From an uncultured Flavobacteriia bacterium (GTDB taxonomy: Bacteria; Bacteroidota; Bacteroidia; Flavobacteriales; Flavobacteriaceae), in assembly GCA_946482495.1 (NCBI GenBank), contig CAMLRV010000080.1, forward strand, positions 1-9,319: a stretch of DNA of 9,319 nucleotides. Direction: 5' to 3'. Positions 1-4,517 of the stretch are shown piece by piece. The notes beneath the pieces were generated by a model that searched no databases, had not been told where the DNA came from, and saw nothing but the letters and a program-made list of their open reading frames with translations. Position 1 is the stretch's first letter, and the number at the start of each line of letters is the position of its first letter. Position numbers and translations under genes: made by a program.

Positions 1-61
1 GTATTATCATGTATAATTTACAAGCATCAGAAACAGAATCACGTCCGCCACCATTTTCTTT
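1..61 (-). other. Untranslated in-frame tail of the aldehyde dehydrogenase gene, beyond its premature stop
   Basis: Reading the minus strand in the same frame past the TAA at 62-64 gives KENGGGR, then DSVSDACK, then LYMII, reaching the window edge without another stop. From memory, ALDH7 proteins at this point read roughly E-K-E-T-GGGRESGSDAWK-x-YMRRQ, so the lost C-terminus is still recognisable. Most departures from that pattern can each be explained by one C-to-A change on the plus strand (candidate positions 3, 6, 16, 20, 33, 38 and 64). Such clustering at the extreme end of the sequence suggests read or assembly error, but real decay of the gene cannot be excluded without raw reads. Confidence 0.8.
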
Positions 62-1489
62 TTAACCACCGAAATCACCACCAATTTCCGCACCGGAAGT
101 TCCGATGTTTACGTTAGCGATTCCACAGTCAGAACCTGCAAATGATAAGAATTTCTCTGCTTCTTTCATACTGTTTGTCATAATCGCAGAAGATAATCCT
201 TGTGCTACACCATTTTGTAAATCGATAGCGTTTTCAACTTCACCACTATATTTCATTAAGTATAAAATTGGAGCAAAAGTTTCATGTTGCACAATTTCAT
301 AATGATTTTCTGCTTCAATAATAGCTGGTTTAACATAACATCCAGATTCGTAACCTTCGCCAGTTAAAACACCACCATCTACTAATACTTTTCCACCTTC
401 TGCTTTAGCTTTCTCAATTGCCGCTAAATAAGTGTTTACAGCATCAGTATCGATAAGTGGACCGATATGATTTTTTTGATCTAATGGATTTCCGATAGTT
501 AATTGTCCGTAAGCTCCAACAATTGCATCTCTTACTTTATCATAAACACTTTCGTGAATAATTAATCTTCTAGTAGAAGTACATCTTTGTCCAGCTGTTC
601 CAACCGCTCCGAAAACTGCTCCAGGAACAACCACTTTTAAATCAGCAGTAGGAGTAATGATAATTGCGTTGTTTCCACCTAATTCTAATAAAGATTTTCC
701 AAAACGCTCAGCTACTTTAGCACCAACGATTCTTCCCATTCTTGTAGAACCTGTTGCAGATACTAATGGAATTCTCGTGTCGTTAGTAATCATTTCACCA
801 ACTTTGTAATCTCCATTAACAATACAAGAAATTCCTTCTGGTAAGTTATTTGCTTTTAATACTTCAGCGATGATGTTTTGACAAGCGATCGTACAAATTG
901 GCGCTTTTTCAGAACCTTTCCATACACAAACGTCTCCACAAATCCATGCTAAAGCTGTATTCCAAGACCAAACCGCTACTGGGAAGTTGAATGCAGAAAT
1001 AATTCCAACCACTCCAATCGAATGCCATTGCTCTCTCATTACGTGACCTGGACGCTCAGAAGGAATGGTTTGCCCGTTTAATTGACGAGATAAACCTACT
1101 GCGAAATCACAAATGTCAATCATTTCTTGAACTTCTCCGTAACCTTCTTGTAAAGATTTCCCCATTTCGTAAGAAACTAATTTTCCTAGAGGTTCTTTTA
1201 ATTCTCTTAATTTATTTCCAAACTGACGTACAATTTCACCACGTTGAGGTGCTGGCATCGCTCTAAAAACTTTGAAAGCTTCTGTTGCGCTTTGCATCAC
1301 TTTTTCATAGTCTGCTGCCGTTGTTGTTTTTACTTTTCCGATTAATTGCCCATCAACAGGAGAATAACTTTCGATAATTTCTCCAGAAGAGAAACTATTT
1401 GAACCTGTTGAAGTTCCATCATTAATTTCTTTAATTCCTAATGCTTGTAAAGCTTCTTGCATTCCGAATTGCGATGCTATTGTTGACAT
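62..1489 (-). CDS. ALDH7-family aldehyde dehydrogenase (probable aminoadipate-semialdehyde dehydrogenase), C-terminus cut by an in-frame stop
   Basis: This cytoplasmic NAD(P)-dependent enzyme oxidises an aldehyde to its acid. ALDH7 members typically convert 2-aminoadipate 6-semialdehyde to 2-aminoadipate in lysine breakdown, and some take betaine aldehyde. The 475 residues contain FNFP with Asn168, the cofactor-site WKGSEKAP with Lys191, the general-base LELGG with Glu269, the nucleophile in GQRCTSTRR (Cys303) and HETFAPIL with Glu403. The N-terminal stretch and the closing GTSGAEIGG fit ALDH7 better than other ALDH classes. Full-length homologues are about 510-517 residues. Here TAA at 62-64 replaces the Glu codon expected after FGG, and the family sequence continues beyond it. 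The lost tail normally helps oligomer packing and the substrate pocket, so a truly truncated product may be inactive. The substrate is inferred from the family; no lysine-pathway neighbour is visible. Confidence 0.9.
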   Translation of the reverse strand: MSTIASQFGMQEALQALGIKEINDGTSTGSNSFSSGEIIESYSPVDGQLIGKVKTTTAADYEKVMQSATEAFKVFRAMPAPQRGEIVRQFGNKLRELKEPLGKLVSYEMGKSLQEGYGEVQEMIDICDFAVGLSRQLNGQTIPSERPGHVMREQWHSIGVVGIISAFNFPVAVWSWNTALAWICGDVCVWKGSEKAPICTIACQNIIAEVLKANNLPEGISCIVNGDYKVGEMITNDTRIPLVSATGSTRMGRIVGAKVAERFGKSLLELGGNNAIIITPTADLKVVVPGAVFGAVGTAGQRCTSTRRLIIHESVYDKVRDAIVGAYGQLTIGNPLDQKNHIGPLIDTDAVNTYLAAIEKAKAEGGKVLVDGGVLTGEGYESGCYVKPAIIEAENHYEIVQHETFAPILYLMKYSGEVENAIDLQNGVAQGLSSAIMTNSMKEAEKFLSFAGSDCGIANVNIGTSGAEIGGDFGG

Positions 1490-1525
1490 ATTTAACTTTA
1501 TTATGTGTTTTTGTTATTTTTTATG

Positions 1526-1533
1526 CAAAGATA
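1526..1533 (-). promoter_or_regulatory. Candidate -7 box for the aldehyde dehydrogenase gene
   Basis: On the minus strand this reads TATCTTTG, an exact match to the Bacteroidota -7 consensus TANNTTTG. It lies 36 bases before the dehydrogenase ATG, a sensible leader length. No TTG (-33 element) occurs at the usual 17-23 base spacing, so the call rests on one box only. It suggests the gene has its own promoter rather than relying on read-through from corA. Confidence 0.45.
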
Positions 1534-1583
1534 TGTTTTTATTAGAAATAAATTCTATTCCTTATTTAAAACAATTTTCTCTA

Positions 1584-2510
1584 TCAGAACATGTTGTTTT
1601 TCTTAAATAAGAATACACCAATAATGGATAAAAATAAAGAAGATATACTTACTATTAAAAGTCCATTTGAATTGTTTTCAAGTGAGTTAGGAACATTCAT
1701 GCCGTAAAAACTAGCTACAAGTGTAGGAATCATTAAAATAATGGAAATTGATGTGAGTCTTTTCATAATAATATTTAAATTGTTTGAAATGACAGAAGCA
1801 TACGCATCCATCATTCCAGTTAAAATATTACTGTAAATATTGGTTGTTTCTTCAGCTTGACGCAATTCAATTTCTACATCTTCTAATAGTTCTAAATCAA
1901 AAGTATCTTTATGGTTTTTAAGATTTCTCATTCTGTGAAATAAAATATCATTTCCTTTTAAAGAAGTGATGAAAAAAACCAAACATTTTTCAATTTGTAA
2001 TAAAGCTTGTAATTCTTGGTTTTTAATTGATTTTTCTAAATTTTGTTCGGCAAGTTTAATACGTTGATTAATTTGTTTTAAATATTTTTGGAACCAAACA
2101 CTAGAAGATAAAAGTAACTTTAATACTAAATCGAAATGATTATTAACTGAAATTTTCTTACGTTGTGTATATGTAACAAAATCAGAAAGAATATCTGATT
2201 GTTGAAAACATAAAGAAACAAATGTGTCGTCTTTAAAAATTAACCCTAAAGGAGCTGTGTTAAAAGGTAGTTTTTCATCGTTACTTTTAAATGGAATTCT
2301 AATAATGATTAAACACCAACCGTTTTCAATTTCAATACGTGGGCGTTCGTCAATATCTTCAATATCGTTGTAAAAGGCTTCTGGAATCTGTAAATCTTGA
2401 AGTAAATATTTAGTTTCCTCTTTTGTTGGGCAAACTACATTAGTCCAGCAGTTTTTTTCATGATTATCCGTTTGAAATAATCCGTTGTTGTTTTTGTAAA
2501 AAGTTATCAT
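1584..2510 (-). CDS. corA: CorA-family divalent cation (magnesium/cobalt) transporter
   Basis: Inner-membrane channel of the CorA/Mrs2/Alr1 superfamily, which works as a pentamer and admits Mg2+ (also Co2+ or Ni2+) down the membrane potential. The 308-residue length is usual for CorA. The N-terminal about 245 residues are a soluble alpha/beta domain leading into long charged helices (about 125-250, the funnel and stalk). The first membrane helix is about 252-269 and ends in the signature YGMNVP, with Gly270-Met271-Asn272 forming the selectivity filter. A second hydrophobic helix, about 284-302, is followed by a basic tail (KKNN). The GMN motif supports CorA, but substrate preference cannot be read from sequence alone. 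The chosen start is the only ATG that gives the complete N-terminal domain; it lies within an inverted repeat described separately. The flanking metabolic genes give no functional clue. Confidence 0.93.
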   Translation of the reverse strand: MITFYKNNNGLFQTDNHEKNCWTNVVCPTKEETKYLLQDLQIPEAFYNDIEDIDERPRIEIENGWCLIIIRIPFKSNDEKLPFNTAPLGLIFKDDTFVSLCFQQSDILSDFVTYTQRKKISVNNHFDLVLKLLLSSSVWFQKYLKQINQRIKLAEQNLEKSIKNQELQALLQIEKCLVFFITSLKGNDILFHRMRNLKNHKDTFDLELLEDVEIELRQAEETTNIYSNILTGMMDAYASVISNNLNIIMKRLTSISIILMIPTLVASFYGMNVPNSLENNSNGLLIVSISSLFLSIIGVFLFKKNNMF

Positions 2511-2546
2511 AATACAATACGCAATTTTGAGATAGCGATTGTATTA
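2510..2546 (-). promoter_or_regulatory. Inverted repeat / leader hairpin covering the corA start codon
   Basis: The nine bases 2510-2518 and 2538-2546 are perfect reverse complements (TAATACAAT against ATTGTATTA). After a single bulged base at 2519, 2520-2522 (CGC) pairs with 2535-2537 (GCG), leaving a 12-base loop. In the corA transcript this is a 12-bp stem with one bulge whose 3' arm contains the ribosome-entry region and ends on the A of the AUG. It could hide the start from ribosomes, or the DNA palindrome could be a repressor site. The structure is seen in the sequence; its role is inferred. Confidence 0.6.
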
Positions 2547-2589
2547 GACAAAGGCTACTCAGTTAAAATTTATTTTTCCTCAAATAAGA

Positions 2590-2601
2590 ATCCATATGGA
2601 T
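2590..2601. repeat. 12-bp perfect palindrome between corA and the dioxygenase gene
   Basis: The sequence ATCCATATGGAT equals its own reverse complement. It lies 80 bases upstream of the corA start and 49 bases past the dioxygenase stop. No T-run follows on the transcribed strand and there is no loop, so it is not a terminator. Its position and symmetry suit a dimeric regulator acting on corA, but no known operator was recognised. Confidence 0.4.
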
Positions 2602-2649
2602 GATTTAATTTTTTGCGAAATTATGACTTATAAATAAAAAAACTCCCAA

Positions 2650-3180
2650 TTATTTCTTAATAAAATTTGGATTGGTTTCCATAACGGTTCCGCATTTGTT
2701 ACAGGTTCTTTTTTCTTCATCAGCATAAAAATCTTTGAAATGTTTAAGGAAATCTTTTTCGATATCATTTAATCCGAAATAAACTTCGTGTAATTTATGA
2801 TTGCAATTGTCGCAAAACCAAAGTAAGCCGTCTTTACCTTCTGTTCTTTTTCTTTCAATTACTAAGCCAATTGATCCCTCCGTACGGTTTGGTGAATGAG
2901 GAATTTTTGCAGGATGCAAATACATGTCGCCAGCCGAAAGTTTCATGGCTTTCTTTTTGCCATCTTCTTGGATATATACGGTAATTTCACCTTCTAGTTG
3001 ATAAAATAATTCTTCGGTTTCGTTATAATGATAATCTTTTCTGGCATTTGGACCCGCAACAATCATCACAATATAATCGCCAGAATCTACATATAAATTT
3101 TTATTGGCAACTGGTGGAACTAAAAGATGTTTGTTGTCTTTAATCCATTGATTTAAATTGAAAGGTTTGGCTATTGACAT
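2650..3180 (-). CDS. nbaC: 3-hydroxyanthranilate 3,4-dioxygenase
   Basis: Cytoplasmic Fe(II) enzyme that opens the ring of 3-hydroxyanthranilate with O2 to give 2-amino-3-carboxymuconate semialdehyde. That product cyclises to quinolinate (NAD synthesis) or is degraded further in tryptophan catabolism. The 176 residues form one cupin and match the compact bacterial form. The iron ligands His51, Glu57 and His95 are present, as are the substrate-binding Arg47, Arg99 and Glu109. Four cysteines (Cys123, Cys126, Cys160, Cys163) form the rubredoxin-like second metal site found in bacterial enzymes and absent from animal ones. Nothing essential is missing. The start at 3180 gives the standard N-terminus. 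No other kynurenine-pathway gene is visible nearby; the dehydrogenase at the left edge is ALDH7, not the aminomuconate-semialdehyde type, so it is not an obvious partner. The gene stands 139 bases from corA. Confidence 0.95.
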   Translation of the reverse strand: MSIAKPFNLNQWIKDNKHLLVPPVANKNLYVDSGDYIVMIVAGPNARKDYHYNETEELFYQLEGEITVYIQEDGKKKAMKLSAGDMYLHPAKIPHSPNRTEGSIGLVIERKRTEGKDGLLWFCDNCNHKLHEVYFGLNDIEKDFLKHFKDFYADEEKRTCNKCGTVMETNPNFIKK

Positions 3181-3204
3181 GTTGTAAAAGTTAATTGTGT
3201 TTTA

Positions 3205-3235
3205 CGAATTTACGCCGATTTTTCGAAACCATCAA
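3205..3235 (-). promoter_or_regulatory. Candidate promoter for the dioxygenase gene
   Basis: On the minus strand, TTG (3235-3233) is followed after 20 bases by TAAATTCG (3212-3205). This is one mismatch from the Flavobacterium-type TTG-N17-23-TANNTTTG promoter. A transcript would begin near 3198, about 18 bases before the ATG at 3180. The -33 element overlaps the T-tract of the upstream terminator, so the two genes would be insulated yet closely packed. Confidence 0.4.
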
Positions 3236-3271
3236 AATAAAAAAAACGCCCCAATTTTTGTTGAGACGTTT
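3232..3271 (-). terminator. Intrinsic terminator of the EEP-family gene
   Basis: The arms 3271-3261 and 3254-3244, read on the minus strand as AAACGTCTCAA and TTGGGGCGTTT, form an 11-bp RNA stem with two G-U wobbles and a 6-base loop. A T-rich run, broken by single A and G bases, follows directly (3243 down to 3232). The wobbles are pairing mismatches if read on the plus strand, so the terminator works in the minus direction. It begins 16 bases after the nuclease-family stop codon. Confidence 0.85.
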
Positions 3272-3287
3272 ACAAATGTGTTTTATT

Positions 3288-4382
3288 TTATTTTTTTGCT
3301 TCCTTAATTAGATAAATATAAGAAGGGAAGTGGTCTGAATAACCTGGTTCAGTTGAACTGTTTCTTAAGGCGTATCCTTTATATTGTCCAGTTTGTTGAA
3401 TCATAAATGGTGCGTTAAATACTCCCGCTTTCCAATATCTCCAAGAAGAATAATCTTTTCTTAATAAAGGTTCAGAAATGATAATTTGATCAAAGAAATC
3501 CCAAGCGTCACGGTGAGCTAAAGTTCCAATTCCTTTTTTCATTAATTTTTCTGCTGGATTGTATAAACCTAATGGTTTTACTTCTTTTTCATCACCTTTA
3601 GCCCCTAAAACTTGTTTGATACTTTTATTAAAAGGTCCGTCATTTAAATCTCCCATTGTGAAAATTTTAGCATTAGGATTAATGGCTTGTAATGAATCTA
3701 TTAATTTTTTATTTAATGCAGCAGCAGCTTCACGTAACGGACTACTTCTTTTTTCACCACCTCTTCGTGATGGCCAGTGACTTACAATAAAGTGCATTTC
3801 TTCTCCGTCTAATAAACCGGTCATTAAAATTTGATCACGTGTATAAATTCGGTTAGTTTTTGCATCAACTACGTTATCGTCAGTGTCTTCTACTTTTTCT
3901 TTGTCTTTCGCTTTTTTATCTGTAAGGTCTTCTGTTACAATTAAAGGATAGTTTTTGTAACTTGTTGGAGTAAAATGCGCTTTTTGATATAAAAATCCAG
4001 TATCAATTCCTCTTTTATCTGGAGAATCAAAATGGATAACGGCATAACCTTTAGCGGCTAAAAGAGGTTGTTTGCATAAATCTTCTAAAACTTTTCTATT
4101 TTCCACTTCAGCTACGCCTAAAACTACTGGAGAATTTTTTTGCTCGTTACTTGTTCCTAATTGAGAAATAACTCTTTCAAGTTTATGTAATTTATCTTTA
4201 TAGTTTTCTGGAGTATAAATGAAGTCTTCGTCATTAACCGTAGGGTCATTAATTGTGTCAAATAAGTTTTCTAAGTTATAGAAAGCTATTGTGTTAACCA
4301 TGTAATTTTTTTTCTCTTGAGCAAAACTGGTTGCCACAAATAAAACAACTGCTAAAGCGCTGTAAAATGGTTTAATTTTCAT
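3288..4382 (-). CDS. Secreted endonuclease/exonuclease/phosphatase (EEP) family hydrolase
   Basis: Metal-dependent phosphodiesterase or phosphatase of the DNase I/exonuclease III fold, predicted outside the cytoplasm. Residues 1-21 are a signal peptide (basic start, hydrophobic core, cut after SFA-21). The EEP domain fills about 30-358. Its metal-binding and catalytic residues are in place: Asn36 in FYNLEN, Glu92 in AEVEN, His202 in SHWPSRRGG, Asp245 and Asn247 in GDLND, and Asp350-His351 in YSDHFP. At 364 residues it is close to the usual length. A strongly charged Lys/Asp/Glu stretch (150-178) lies between domain strands and may be a surface loop. Substrate cannot be told from sequence: DNA, RNA, sugar phosphates and phospholipids are all used in this superfamily. 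It is divergent from a TonB receptor operon with a shared 135-base control region, suggesting joint use in scavenging phosphate-containing polymers. Confidence 0.9.
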   Translation of the reverse strand: MKIKPFYSALAVVLFVATSFAQEKKNYMVNTIAFYNLENLFDTINDPTVNDEDFIYTPENYKDKLHKLERVISQLGTSNEQKNSPVVLGVAEVENRKVLEDLCKQPLLAAKGYAVIHFDSPDKRGIDTGFLYQKAHFTPTSYKNYPLIVTEDLTDKKAKDKEKVEDTDDNVVDAKTNRIYTRDQILMTGLLDGEEMHFIVSHWPSRRGGEKRSSPLREAAAALNKKLIDSLQAINPNAKIFTMGDLNDGPFNKSIKQVLGAKGDEKEVKPLGLYNPAEKLMKKGIGTLAHRDAWDFFDQIIISEPLLRKDYSSWRYWKAGVFNAPFMIQQTGQYKGYALRNSSTEPGYSDHFPSYIYLIKEAKK

Positions 4383-4425
4383 GTTTCAGGTTAAATTATA
4401 ATTAAATATAATGCAAAATCGGTGC

Positions 4426-4433
4426 CAAAGGTA
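4426..4433 (-). promoter_or_regulatory. Candidate -7 box for the EEP-family gene
   Basis: The minus strand reads TACCTTTG, an exact TANNTTTG match, and predicts a start about 38 bases upstream of the ATG at 4382. A TTG is not found at standard spacing. Its missing -33 region would overlap the opposing plus-strand box at 4455-4462, so the two promoters could interfere or be controlled together. Confidence 0.45.
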
Positions 4434-4447
4434 AATAATATTATTTA
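4432..4447. repeat. 16-bp perfect palindrome in the divergent promoter region
   Basis: TAAATAATATTATTTA is its own reverse complement. It sits between the two opposed -7 boxes and overlaps the end of the minus-strand one. It is made only of A and T, so chance is a real alternative in such AT-rich DNA. A regulator bound here could affect both transcription directions. Confidence 0.45.
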
Positions 4448-4461
4448 AATGTTGTACATTT
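4447..4461. promoter_or_regulatory. Operator-like inverted repeat overlapping the receptor promoter
   Basis: Six-base arms AAATGT (4447-4452) and ACATTT (4456-4461) flank the spacer TGT. The repeat starts on the last base of the neighbouring 16-bp palindrome and covers nearly all of the candidate plus-strand -7 box. This is a classic position for repression by a dimeric regulator. No known binding consensus was recognised. Confidence 0.4.
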
Positions 4462-4462
4462 G
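4455..4462 (+). promoter_or_regulatory. Candidate -7 box for the TonB-receptor operon
   Basis: TACATTTG matches TANNTTTG exactly and lies 55 bases before the receptor ATG, but has no TTG at 17-23 bases upstream. An alternative is TTG at 4452-4454 with TAGTTTTT at 4472-4479: 17-base spacing, one mismatch in the -7 box, leader about 32 bases. Sequence alone does not decide between them; transcript start mapping would. Confidence 0.45.
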
Positions 4463-4517
4463 TCGGCTTTTTAGTTTTTACCTAAGAAGATCGTAAAGTA
4501 TTAATTAATAATAAAGT

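Noticed and set aside
105..302. Open frame on the plus strand (65 codons)
   Set aside because: It is antisense to the well-supported aldehyde dehydrogenase and has no family resemblance.
62..1489. Calling the dehydrogenase a 2-aminomuconate-semialdehyde dehydrogenase because of the nearby dioxygenase
   Set aside because: Motifs and N- and C-terminal sequence fit ALDH7, and corA separates the two genes.
1543..1557. Small inverted repeat TAGAA/TTCTA after corA as a terminator
   Set aside because: Only five AT-rich pairs, and no strong T-run after it.
2630..2649. Possible terminator after the dioxygenase
   Set aside because: There is a T-run on the minus strand, but only a 6-bp AT-only stem with a 12-base loop, which is too weak to call.
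3559..3780. Open frame on the plus strand (73 codons)
   Set aside because: It is antisense to the EEP domain, whose catalytic motifs fix the true frame.
4499..4510. Palindrome TATTAATTAATA in the receptor leader
   Set aside because: It is purely AT, short, and downstream of the likely transcript start; chance is a sufficient explanation.
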